Positions 52,460-60,872 of a DNA stretch of 64,000 bases are shown here, one piece after another. Source of the DNA: JBBTCJ01 sp038043285 (GTDB lineage Bacteria > Planctomycetota > Phycisphaerae > UBA1845). A program made the position numbers and the translations under genes. Under the pieces are notes generated by a model that made no database searches, was not told where the DNA came from, and was given only the letters and a program-made list of their open reading frames with translations. The stretch is from NCBI GenBank assembly GCA_038043285.1, contig JBBTCJ010000007.1, positions 1-64,000 on the forward strand. Reading direction: 5' to 3'. Positions within the stretch are counted from its first letter, which is position 1; each line of letters begins with the position of its first letter.

Positions 52460-54370
52460 TCATACTCCCGCCCATTGATCCGTGAAGCAACAGCGCTCCA
52501 TGGTGATCGCCCCGACCGGGCAGCGTTCGGCGCACAATGCGCAGCGAATGCACTTCTCCTCGTCCTTGACGATCGCCCCCTGCTCGGAAAGGTCCGCCTC
52601 GCCGTAGCGCCCGACCAGCAACGCCGCAAGTTCCCCGTTGCCTGCCAGGCGGTCGCACGACACCAGCCGAAGACACAGCTCCGGACACACGTCCGCGCAT
52701 CCCCCGCAAAGGATGCACTTCTCCGAGTCAAAGACGGTGTTGACCCCGCAATCCAGGCAGCGACACGCTTCGCGCACCGCGAGGGGTTCGTCGTACCCGC
52801 GCTCGACCACGCTCGTCTGGCTCGCTAGCCGGTCTCCCGCGTTCAACGTTGGAATCGTCGCCCGCGTAAGCTTTTCGTAGTCACGTTCGCGGCGGAAATC
52901 CGGAAGGTTCAGGTGCACCATCTCCGTTCGCGTCGCCTTTCGCTCGCCCGATAGATACGCGTGAATGCTTCGAGCGCACTTCTTCCCGCTGGCTACCGCG
53001 TCGATCAGCAAACGCGCACCGTGGGCCAAGTCGCCCGCGAGAAACACGTCCTTGGCCGACGTCTGCAACGTCTCCGGGTCGCACGTCAGCAACCCCCGTT
53101 GATCGAGCGGCAAGTCGTCGCACCCCGCGGTCAACGACAGATCAGGCTGCTGACCGATCGCCCAGACCACCGTGTCCGCCTCCAGGGTGACCCGCTGCTT
53201 CTCGTCGAATCGCGGCGCGAAGCGGCCGGCCTCGTCGAACACCCCCAGACATCGCTTGAAGGTCACGCCCTTTACGCCGCCGTCGCTGCCGCGCAGGATC
53301 TCCACCGGACCCAGTGACGGATGCAGGCGCACGCCCTCCTCGTGCCCTTCGATGATCTCCACGTCGTCCGCCGGCATCTCGTCCAGGCTTTCCAAACAGC
53401 AGAGGTTCACCTCGCGCACGTTCGATTGCCGCAGCGCGCTGCGCGACACGTCGTATCCCACCTGGCGGATCACCGTGCGCGACACGTCGTACGCGACGTT
53501 GCCCCCTCCCACGACCACCACCCGCTGCCCCAGTTGCAAGAGCGTCGAGCCGGGTCCGCAATGTCTCAGCGATACGTCGCGCAAAAACTCCACGCCTCCC
53601 AGCACCCCTCGACCCTCGCCGCCTGGAACCGGAACGGTCCGCGATCGCTTCGCTCCGACGGCGATAATCGTGGCTGCGTGGGTCTTGCGAAGGTCAACCA
53701 GGGTCACGTCTTTTCCCACTTGGGTATCACAAATGAACTCCACCCCCAGCGCCCGGATGACCTCGACCTCCGCCCGGATCAACTCGCGGGGAAGGCGGTA
53801 CTCGGGGATGCCTACGGCCAACATTCCGGCCGGAACAGGCTCCATTTCGTAGACCACCGGGCGATGCCCCAGCAGGGCCAAATCATGCGCCGCGGCCAAA
53901 CCCGCCGGCCCAGATCCGATGATCGCGACCTTCTTCCCGCTGGAACGGATCGGTTTGATCCCATCCAGTACACTCTTCAGCGACTGGAGTTCCTCTCGAC
54001 TGCCGCACTCGCGCGGGGAAAAACCCAACACCTTTCGCAGCAGCTCGATGGGCTTCAGTGTTTCCCTGGTGAAGGACTCTGGCCCGAAGCGATCGGTGAC
54101 GAAGCGCTTGAGCGCTCGAATGGACACCGGCTGGTCGATCGCCCCGCGCCGGCAAGCCGCCTCGCAGGGTGCCCCGCAGACCCGCCCGCAGATGCTTGCC
54201 AGAGGGTTGGGACCGCGAGCGATCAGGTAGGCCCGCTCAAAGTCTCCCTCCGCAATCGCCCGGACGTACCCTCGCGCGTCGGTGTTGACCGGACAGGCGT
54301 ATTGGCAGCGGATTTGCCGCCGCCAGTAGGCCTCGTCGGGCACTTCCGCGCTGATGGGATCCAAGCTCAT
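52460..54370 (-). CDS. GltD-like FAD/NAD(P) oxidoreductase with two C-terminal ferredoxin clusters
   Basis: A 636-residue flavoprotein. The N-terminal ferredoxin-like part has CQYACPVNTDARGYV and CGRVCGAPCEAACRRG. The two Rossmann folds are VAIIGSGPAGLAAAHDLALL (FAD) and RVVVVGGGNVAYDVSRTV (NAD(P)). The C-terminus adds CILCGGCADVCPE and CIRCALCAERCPVGA. This is the architecture of the small subunit of glutamate synthase and of NADPH:ferredoxin partners, but no GltB is present. Flavoproteins of this kind are also found with some Rieske/cytochrome b complexes. It is the first structural gene after the regulator, 61 bp downstream. It may feed or accept NAD(P)H electrons for the complex (inference). 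Confidence 0.87.
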   Translation of the reverse strand: MSLDPISAEVPDEAYWRRQIRCQYACPVNTDARGYVRAIAEGDFERAYLIARGPNPLASICGRVCGAPCEAACRRGAIDQPVSIRALKRFVTDRFGPESFTRETLKPIELLRKVLGFSPRECGSREELQSLKSVLDGIKPIRSSGKKVAIIGSGPAGLAAAHDLALLGHRPVVYEMEPVPAGMLAVGIPEYRLPRELIRAEVEVIRALGVEFICDTQVGKDVTLVDLRKTHAATIIAVGAKRSRTVPVPGGEGRGVLGGVEFLRDVSLRHCGPGSTLLQLGQRVVVVGGGNVAYDVSRTVIRQVGYDVSRSALRQSNVREVNLCCLESLDEMPADDVEIIEGHEEGVRLHPSLGPVEILRGSDGGVKGVTFKRCLGVFDEAGRFAPRFDEKQRVTLEADTVVWAIGQQPDLSLTAGCDDLPLDQRGLLTCDPETLQTSAKDVFLAGDLAHGARLLIDAVASGKKCARSIHAYLSGERKATRTEMVHLNLPDFRRERDYEKLTRATIPTLNAGDRLASQTSVVERGYDEPLAVREACRCLDCGVNTVFDSEKCILCGGCADVCPELCLRLVSCDRLAGNGELAALLVGRYGEADLSEQGAIVKDEEKCIRCALCAERCPVGAITMERCCFTDQWAGV

Positions 54371-54431
54371 AACAACGGCTACTCATCCCTGGCCGTGTGG
54401 TCGTACGGCGGAGAAAAAGCCCGCCCCGGGC

Positions 54432-54884
54432 CTACGTCCCCTTCCTCGCCGGCGACTTACCCCGCCTTCGGGGTCGCGTCCCCGCAACCGGGGACGGCTC
54501 AGCCACGTCGCCGATAGTCATTTCCTTCAGAAAACGCTGTTCGGTCTCAACGACCTTCTTCCAGTGTTCATGGGCCCGACACGGGTTGGCGTCACTGCAA
54601 ACGGCGTTCCCAAACGGGCAGCGACGCAGGTCAAATCTTTCAAATGGAGCCAAAACGTCGCAGAGGGCCGTTTTTTCGGGCGGTCGGCGGAGGCGAAACC
54701 CCCCCGTCTTGCCGGGCGACGCATCCAAAACGCCCGCCCGGACCAGATCACCGAGGATTTTCTGGAGGTACTTCGCGGGAATCTTCGCGCTTCGAGCGAT
54801 CTCCCGCCCCGGAATCGGCCAACGGTTCTCGTGCTGGGCGAGGAAGATCAAAGCGCGAAGGGCGTATTCGCTGGACAACGTCAT
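54432..54884 (-). CDS. Rrf2-family Fe-S transcription regulator
   Basis: A 150-residue winged-helix regulator starting MTLSSEYALRALIFLAQHEN. The recognition helix region is IPAKYLQKILGDLVRAGVL. Cys89, Cys96 and Cys102 (RCPFGNAVCSDANPC) are the cluster ligands, with spacing close to IscR/NsrR. The tail is Arg/Lys-rich. It heads the 17-kb run, so it probably controls the whole set by cluster state (O2, NO or iron). It has its own promoter with a palindrome (54909-54942). Confidence 0.9.
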   Translation of the reverse strand: MTLSSEYALRALIFLAQHENRWPIPGREIARSAKIPAKYLQKILGDLVRAGVLDASPGKTGGFRLRRPPEKTALCDVLAPFERFDLRRCPFGNAVCSDANPCRAHEHWKKVVETEQRFLKEMTIGDVAEPSPVAGTRPRRRGKSPARKGT

Positions 54885-54908
54885 GCGCAGCTCCTAGGCT
54901 CCGTATTC

Positions 54909-54942
54909 GTCTATAAATATATAGACAATATCGGCCTGTCAA
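54909..54942 (-). promoter_or_regulatory. Promoter of the Rrf2 gene with overlapping palindromic operator
   Basis: TTGACA at 54942-54937 is followed, 17 bp away, by a weak -10 (TATTTA, 54919-54914). The perfect palindrome GTCTATA-AATA-TATAGAC (54909-54926) covers the -10 region. Rrf2 regulators bind AT-rich palindromes, so this is a likely autoregulatory operator that also governs the operon. Confidence 0.6.
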
Positions 54943-55074
54943 GCCCCCAGCCGGCACCGCGCCGCGCCCCCACGAAGCGATCGCTAACGTCTTGTGAAGA
55001 ATAAGGTTCTGACAGGTGCAGGCCTCGCACCCGGGGGCATGTCCGCACTGCCCGGCCCACAATCGGCGGCGGCG

Positions 55075-56121
55075 TCACCCGCCTCGGGCGACAGCCGCCA
55101 GCCCGCGAATCGCCCGGTCGATCATGGCGGTGGAGACATCCAGATGCGTGACCGCACGAATCCGTTGCGGACCCGTGGCCATCATCCACACGCCCTGCGA
55201 ACGAAGCCGATCGCAGAACTCCTTCCCGGTCCCCAGCGAGGCTTCCACGTCAAAATACAGAATGTTCGTCTCGACGGCCGCAAGGTCGATCGACAACTTC
55301 GCGATTCCCGCGATTCCCTCCGCCAATCGCCTCGCGTTCGCGTGGTCCTCGCCCAAACGCTCGACGTGATGCTCCAGCGCGTACAACGCCCCGGCGGCGA
55401 TGATCCCCACCTGACGCATCGCACCGCCGAACATCTTGCGGAAGCGATGCACCCGCCGGATCGTCTCCTTCGTGCTCGCTACCGCCGACCCCACCGGCGC
55501 GCCGAGTCCCTTGGAGAAGCAGATCGAAACCGTGTCGAAGTACCGCGCGTAGTCCGTCGGCTTGTGCCCCTTGGCGACGCAGGCGTTCAGCAACCTCGCG
55601 CCGTCCAGGTGCATCCGCAGTCCGAACTCGTCCGCCGCGCGGCGAATACCCACGATCTTCTCGATGGGCCAGCAGGTTCCTCCGCCGCGGTTGTGCGTGT
55701 TCTCCACCACCACCAGCGACGACCGCGGAAAGTGCGAGTCCGGAGGTCGAACCGCCCCGCGGACCGCCGCTTCGTCAAACAACCCGCGCTCGCCCGGCAG
55801 CAGTCGAAGCGAACATCCCGAAATCGCCGCCGGCGCCCCGCCTTCATAGTGATAGATGTGACTATCCGCGTGGGCGATGATCTCGTCGCCCGGCTGGGTC
55901 TGCGAACGGATGGCCGTCTGATTGGCCATCGACCCTGAGGGAACGTAGATCGCCGCTTCCTTGCCCAGCAGCTCGGCCACGCGCTCCTGAAGTCGGATCA
56001 CCGTCGGATCGTCGCCGAAGACGTCGTCGCCGACCTCGGCCTCGGCCATCGCCTTGCGCATTCCCGGCGTCGGCCTGGTCACCGTGTCGCTGCGAAGATC
56101 AACCGTTTGGTCCACGGACAT
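55075..56121 (-). CDS. ltaE: Low-specificity L-threonine aldolase
   Basis: A 348-residue PLP enzyme cleaving L-threonine or L-allo-threonine to glycine and acetaldehyde. ATG at 56121 starts MSVDQTVDLRSDTVTRPTPG. Family marks are FGDDPTVIRLQERVAELLGK, HADSHIYHYEGGAP, MHLDGARLLNACVA and the PLP Lys in SICFSKGLGAPVGS. GGGGG motifs precede the ATG. Glycine formed could feed the gcv system, but the genes are far apart. Has its own promoter. Confidence 0.93.
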   Translation of the reverse strand: MSVDQTVDLRSDTVTRPTPGMRKAMAEAEVGDDVFGDDPTVIRLQERVAELLGKEAAIYVPSGSMANQTAIRSQTQPGDEIIAHADSHIYHYEGGAPAAISGCSLRLLPGERGLFDEAAVRGAVRPPDSHFPRSSLVVVENTHNRGGGTCWPIEKIVGIRRAADEFGLRMHLDGARLLNACVAKGHKPTDYARYFDTVSICFSKGLGAPVGSAVASTKETIRRVHRFRKMFGGAMRQVGIIAAGALYALEHHVERLGEDHANARRLAEGIAGIAKLSIDLAAVETNILYFDVEASLGTGKEFCDRLRSQGVWMMATGPQRIRAVTHLDVSTAMIDRAIRGLAAVARGG

Positions 56122-56183
56122 CCCCCATTCCCCCTTGCCTTGCCGATCGCTCGGCGAACCGCAAAACCGCACGCAGGTTAGTC

Positions 56184-56211
56184 ACTATAGCACCCCCGTG
56201 CCGATCGACAA
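56184..56211 (-). promoter_or_regulatory. Promoter for the threonine aldolase gene
   Basis: On the minus strand: TTGTCG (56211-56206), a 16-bp spacer, TATAGT (56189-56184). The start would be near 56177, about 55 bases before the ATG. Confidence 0.55.
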
Positions 56212-56241
56212 CGAACGCCAGACTTCTCAAACTGAGCAGTT

Positions 56242-56772
56242 TTAGGCTGCTTTCAAGTACTCCCTGAGCTTGGCGCGGAGTCTTCGATGTCCGGTTCTTC
56301 CGAGCAGTTTCCGCAGTTGATCGCGTTGCACGTCGTCGCGCAGGGCGCTGAGGCGTTGGCTCATGGTCGGCAAGTGCACTTCCACGTTCGCCTTCCTGGC
56401 TTGTGCACCGACGGCGCCCATGCCGTGGTGGGTCAGCAGCAGATGGGCCAGGCCGCACAGGTGGAGGTGTCTCTGGATCGCATCCTTGCTCAGCACCTGG
56501 TCATCGTCCAGCCCCAAGTGGCCCCGCAGATCCTTGAACAGAACCTCAATCGCCCAACGCTTTTCGTATACCGACACGATCTCTCGCCCCGCCCAACTCG
56601 TTTCATTCGTGGCGAAGGCGACCCTCGTCTTCCACAGCGATCCTGGTCGTTTCGAGATCACCAGTCGAACGTCGCCGATGTGTGCCAATCGTCCATCGAC
56701 GGCGGCGATGCGCAGCTTCGCCCGCCCGCGAGCGCGGGGCATGCGCACGTTGTGTCCGGCATACCGAAGCAA
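56242..56772 (-). pseudogene. C-terminal remnant of an IS4-superfamily transposase
   Basis: A 176-residue open frame holding the end of a DDE transposase: SVYEKRWAIEVLFKDLRGHL carries the catalytic Glu of the YREK-like motif, followed by DDQVLSKDAIQRHLHL. The upstream part is lost: an in-frame TAG stands near 56795, shortly before the readable part starts, and homology fades by about 56860. It is an insertion-sequence fragment, not a working gene. Confidence 0.75.
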
Positions 56773-56917
56773 TCCCGGCCCCAGGTCGGCGATTTTCTAC
56801 GATACGCCCCACGTCCGGGTGAGCGTTCGGTTGCCCGTCGTAATGATACTTGAAAGTCCGTGTCCGCTTAACGAACCCCGTCTTCGCGCCGTGGCGAGGG
56901 CGTAGCATGATGGGGGC

Positions 56918-57100
56918 ATGAGAAGGACGCGCATTGCAGTCGAGGATTGGCGTAGGGTTTTGGCAGAGCAACGGGCCGGCGGATTGTCGGTGGCGGCGTT
57001 CTGCCGGGAGAGTCAAGTTCCGCAGGCGTCGTTTTATTTTTGGCGCAAGTTGCGGGATGACGCGACGCCATTGCCGGGGCTGAGCTCTGGGCGCCGTGGA
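56918..57100 (+). pseudogene. IS66 OrfA-like (TnpA) fragment
   Basis: Encodes RIAVEDWRRVLAEQRAGG and LSVAAFCRESQVPQASFYFW, the helix-turn-helix of the IS66 accessory protein, then stops resembling it near 57095. The frame runs on without homology. No IS66 TnpB or TnpC follows, so this is a remnant. Confidence 0.7.
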
Positions 57101-57137
57101 CACAAAGCGGGGGCGGCGCCGACTGGGAACTGCTCCC

Positions 57138-57230
57138 GACCAGCAGGCGCTCGTCTTCGACCGGTTCTATCACATGGACAAGGCCCGTTCGCGCGAAGCC
57201 GGCGGCGGGGGGCTGGGCCTGTCGATCGCC
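57138..57230 (+). pseudogene. Fragment of a histidine-kinase ATPase domain
   Basis: A short stretch reads ALVFDRFYHMDKARSREAG and GGGGLGLSIA, matching the F and G2 boxes at the end of HATPase_c domains. It is too short to function and directly follows the IS66 fragment, so it is the debris of a lost sensor kinase gene. Confidence 0.65.
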
Positions 57231-57330
57231 AGCTTCGCCAACCACCCGCCGATCGAGTCGTTCGACCTGCTGGAACGTCGCGGCCCTTCCCGCCTCCCCA
57301 TGCTCCCAGATTCCACGCTCATTCCGATCT

Positions 57331-58287
57331 TCACGCTGGCGGCGCCGGGCACTTGCGAATGTAGTCGAGCAGGTCGGAGAGCTTCGCGGTAGCTAGGGCG
57401 ACGCAACTGTCCGCTCCGCCGTAGTAGATGCGGACCGTGCCGCTGGCCCTGTCCAGGATCCAGCCGCAGGGAAACACGACGCCGTTGACGTCACCCTGGC
57501 GTTCGTAGGGCATCTCGGGGGCGAAGACCCATTCATCGCTGCGGCGCAGGACCCGACGAGGATCCTCCAAGTCGAGTAGCGCCAGTCCCAGCCGATACAG
57601 ACACCCCGCCGCAGTCATCCGCACACCGTGGTAGAGCAGCAACCAGCCGTCCGCGGTCTCGAGCGGGGGCGTGCTCAGGCCGATCTTATTGGCGTCCCAC
57701 CAGGCGCCGCGCCGGGCGTGCAGCAGGACGTGATGGTCGCCCCAGTGGGTCATGTCCGGCGAGAAGGAAAGCCAGATGTGGGCGCCGGAGCTGCCCGCAG
57801 AAACCGGGCGATGAATCATCGCGTAGCGGTTGCCGATGCGGCGCGGAAAGATGGCCGCGTCCTTGTCCTCCGGCGGCATGACCGGGCCCAGCCGGGAAAA
57901 GGATGCGAAGTCTTTCGTCCGGGCCAAAGAGACCATCGGTCCGCTGGGTGAGTAGGCGGTATACGCGATGATCCACTCGTCGCGCTCCTCGACCCAGGTC
58001 AGGCGCGGATCTTCGACACCCCAGATTTCTTCGGGGCTGCCCGGGTCGGGCGCGAAGCTCGGCTGCGGATCGATCCGCCAATTCGTGATGCCGTCCCGGC
58101 TGCGGGCGACGGTCAGGTGCGAATGGCCGCGGCGGTCCTCGACGCGCACGAGCAGAACCGTTTCTTCGCCCACCTGACAGGCACCCGCGTTGAACACCGT
58201 ATGGGCCGGGTAGGGCCAGTCGCGCGCGCTAAGGATGGGGTTCTCGGGGTAGCGCTGGAACAGTTCCTCATACCGTTTGTCCGACAT
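57331..58287 (-). CDS. GH130-family glycoside phosphorylase-like protein
   Basis: A 318-residue five-bladed propeller protein. ATG at 58287 has AAAGGA four bases upstream. Marks: RYPENPILSARDWPYPAHTV, FNAGACQVGEETVLLVRVED, WGVEDPRLTWVEERDEWIIAYTAY (split by the start of the next blade), DKDAAIFPRRIGNRYAMIHR and YHGVR. GH130 members phosphorolyse or hydrolyse mannose-containing links. Substrate not shown. Overlaps the glycosyltransferase gene upstream by 20 bp, so it works with it. Confidence 0.87.
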   Translation of the reverse strand: MSDKRYEELFQRYPENPILSARDWPYPAHTVFNAGACQVGEETVLLVRVEDRRGHSHLTVARSRDGITNWRIDPQPSFAPDPGSPEEIWGVEDPRLTWVEERDEWIIAYTAYSPSGPMVSLARTKDFASFSRLGPVMPPEDKDAAIFPRRIGNRYAMIHRPVSAGSSGAHIWLSFSPDMTHWGDHHVLLHARRGAWWDANKIGLSTPPLETADGWLLLYHGVRMTAAGCLYRLGLALLDLEDPRRVLRRSDEWVFAPEMPYERQGDVNGVVFPCGWILDRASGTVRIYYGGADSCVALATAKLSDLLDYIRKCPAPPA

Positions 58288-60601
58288 GGATTCCTTTCGA
58301 GGTCGTGCGCGACGAGTCGGTGGGCGTGCTCGAACAAGCGGGCAACAGACTGGTCTGCGCGGCCATGCGCATTTCCGCCACGGCCAGCAGGTAGGACAGG
58401 GTCGATTCGGCGCCCTGGTTGGCATTTACCTGGTCCGGGCACAAGCCGTCATGACATCCGCCCGTACGGACGTCGCAGAGGGGCAGCCCCAGGTCGTTGC
58501 GACCCAGGAACCACTCGAAGGCCCGCTCGGCCTCGCGGTGCCAACGGAGGTCAGCGGTGATTCGTTGGGTCGTCAGACAGGCAGAGACGGAGACGTAGGC
58601 CTCGATCGGCTGCTGATCGAAGCGGGCGCGGGCCATGCCGCGCGTGTAAAAGCCGTTGGATCCCACGGACACGAAGTGCCCGGCTTCCGCTGTTTGCAGG
58701 GCGACCAGCCATTCGAGGGTGAGCAGGCCGATCTCGGTAAATTCGCTCTGACCGGTCGCCTCGCCGGCGACGAGCAGCGCCTGGGGCAGACATGCGTTGG
58801 CATAGGTGAGCGAATCCTCAAACCAGATCCAGCCGTCGCGCTGCGACTCGCGAAAGCGGGAGACCAGGCGCTGGGCCAGTTGCTGTGCGATCTGTTCGGC
58901 TGCGCGATCGCCGGCGAGCCAGCGCAAGTAGTCGCGAATTCCGAGCAGCGTGTAGGCCCAGGCGCGGGGCGACTTGAGCTCCAGGACGGCGGGCAGGGCC
59001 GCGTTGAACAGGTCCACAGCCATGCCACGTAATCCGTGGCGGCTCGTGCGCCCCACGAGGTTCCCCAGGGCCCATAGGGCGCGCCCATGGGAGTCGTCCG
59101 ATCCGATGTCTTCGGTCCAGTGGCGCGGGTCGTACGCCAGGAAATTCCTGAAACGCCGAGTGGCGGGGTTGAAGGCATACGCGACGAAGGCGAGGTAGCG
59201 CGTGGTCAAGTCCTCGATTTCATCGGCGGGGAGTTCGCCGAGCTCATCGAGGTGGGTCATCAGCACGAGGGCCCGGGCGTTGTCGTCCGTCGTATATCCC
59301 TCGTGATAATTGGGCACGGCAAACGTCGCGTGCTGAAGAATGCCGGTTCCATCGGTCAAGCGCTTCAGGTGTTGCAAGCGTGTCTCGGGCAGTACGTCGC
59401 TCGAACGGGGTTGCGGCGCGTAAGCGCGCGTAAGGCAAGGCCGCTCGGCGCGCTGCTCGCGGACGCGTGCGAAGGACTCCAGATACGCGCGGGCGACGTT
59501 GGGCCAGGTCATATCGCGACCGAACAGGTAGGCGCGCTTGCGCATGGTGTTTCGTTCCGCATCGTTTTCGAGGAGCCGATTCACGGCTTCGGCGGTCGCG
59601 CCCGGATCGTTGAAGGGCACCAGCACGCCGCGCCCGTCGGCCAGCAGCTCCTGGGCATACCAGTAGGGCGTGGAGACAACGGCCTTGCCGGCGCCGACCG
59701 CCCAGGCGAGCGTACCCGAGGTGATCTGGGCTTCCTGCGGATAGGGCGAGACGTAGACATCGGCTGCCTCGAGAAACTCCGTCAACTCCTGTTGTTCCAC
59801 GAATCGATTGTGGAAGACGACATGCTCCCCGACGCCGAGGTCGCGGGCGAGGCGGCGGAGGCTCATGCGGTACATCTCTCCCTGCTGACGCAGGACGTGG
59901 GGATGCGTGACGCCCACGATGAGGTAGATCACACCCGGATGTCGAGCGATGATGGCCGGCAGTGCGCGAATGACGCTCTCCAGGCCCTTGCCCGGCCCGA
60001 GCAGGCCAAATGTCATGAGCACGAACTTGCCCGAGACATCGAACTGCTCTTTGTGAAAGCTCGGATCGACAAAAGCGAAGTCGGGAATGCCGTGCGGGAT
60101 GAAGTCGATTTTCTCGGCTGGAATCCCGTACACTTGGCGCAGGAATTCCGCGCCGCGGCGACTCATCACGACCACGCGGTCGGAGAGTCGCCCTATGTGC
60201 TCGAGCACCTTGCGCTGCTCGGGTGTCGGTTCCCGCAAGACGGTGTGCAGCGTGGTCACCACGCGGACCCGCAATTCGGCTAGGACGGTCAGCACATGAC
60301 TTCCCGCCGGGCCGCCAAAAATCCCATACTCGTGTTGCAGGTTCACGAGATCGACTCGGTTGTTGAGAAACTGCGCCGCACGGGAATAGCCGGCCAAATC
60401 GTTCTGCTCGACGGTGAAGCGGACGGGCGGCGGGTATTCGTAGCGCTCGGAGCGATCGTTCATCGCCACCGCTAGACATTCGATCGAGCGGTCGGTCAGC
60501 GCGGCACACAGGTCGGTCGTAAACGTGGCAATACCGCACTGCCGCGGCAGATAGTTGCCTACGAAGGCGATGCGGCGGAATCCATTGGTGTGCTTCTCCA
60601 T
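58268..60601 (-). CDS. GT4 glycosyltransferase fused to a C-terminal helical domain
   Basis: A 777-residue protein. ATG at 60601 has CAGGAAAG seven bases upstream. The first ~390 residues are a GT-B transferase: FVGNYLPRQCGIATFTTDLC, DLVNLQHEYGIFGGPAGSHV, FGLLGPGKGLESVIRALPAI and SPYPQEAQITSGTLAWAVGA. Residues ~420-760 are an all-helical domain (TTDDNARALVLMTHL, GRALWALGNLVGRT, WIWFEDSLTYANACLPQAL) like six-hairpin barrels. Such two-domain proteins often stand next to GH130 genes. Likely makes or remodels a mannose-containing glycan. Confidence 0.85.
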   Translation of the reverse strand: MEKHTNGFRRIAFVGNYLPRQCGIATFTTDLCAALTDRSIECLAVAMNDRSERYEYPPPVRFTVEQNDLAGYSRAAQFLNNRVDLVNLQHEYGIFGGPAGSHVLTVLAELRVRVVTTLHTVLREPTPEQRKVLEHIGRLSDRVVVMSRRGAEFLRQVYGIPAEKIDFIPHGIPDFAFVDPSFHKEQFDVSGKFVLMTFGLLGPGKGLESVIRALPAIIARHPGVIYLIVGVTHPHVLRQQGEMYRMSLRRLARDLGVGEHVVFHNRFVEQQELTEFLEAADVYVSPYPQEAQITSGTLAWAVGAGKAVVSTPYWYAQELLADGRGVLVPFNDPGATAEAVNRLLENDAERNTMRKRAYLFGRDMTWPNVARAYLESFARVREQRAERPCLTRAYAPQPRSSDVLPETRLQHLKRLTDGTGILQHATFAVPNYHEGYTTDDNARALVLMTHLDELGELPADEIEDLTTRYLAFVAYAFNPATRRFRNFLAYDPRHWTEDIGSDDSHGRALWALGNLVGRTSRHGLRGMAVDLFNAALPAVLELKSPRAWAYTLLGIRDYLRWLAGDRAAEQIAQQLAQRLVSRFRESQRDGWIWFEDSLTYANACLPQALLVAGEATGQSEFTEIGLLTLEWLVALQTAEAGHFVSVGSNGFYTRGMARARFDQQPIEAYVSVSACLTTQRITADLRWHREAERAFEWFLGRNDLGLPLCDVRTGGCHDGLCPDQVNANQGAESTLSYLLAVAEMRMAAQTSLLPACSSTPTDSSRTTSKGIHVGQTV

Positions 60602-60872
60602 GTGGTCTTTCCTGCGAGGATGCAATGCCAATACCAACTGGTTCCTGTCAACCGACATTTCCCATTTGACTCGTTCCCCCGAGACGCTCGCGGGACGAAC
60701 CGAGTATTGTTCTATGCTACTCGGACCGACCTCTGCTTCAAAACCCTGCTCCACGAGGTATGAGTCAGCGACTTATCGACCTTGCCGCACGCACAACCGG
60801 GGACGTACAATCAACGATTCGCTCCGGGCACGCGGTGCACGGGCAGGCGTCGGTTCGGATTTCGGGCAGAAG
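60602..60872. other. Divergent region before the exosortase gene
   Basis: Separates the glycosyltransferase (minus) from the exosortase (plus). A TTGACA occurs on the minus strand near 60645, but I see no good matching -10, so no promoter is called. Confidence 0.5.

Noticed and set aside
60602..60872. Promoter for the GT4/GH130 genes from the TTGACA near 60645
   Set aside because: No acceptable -10 hexamer at 15-19 bp.
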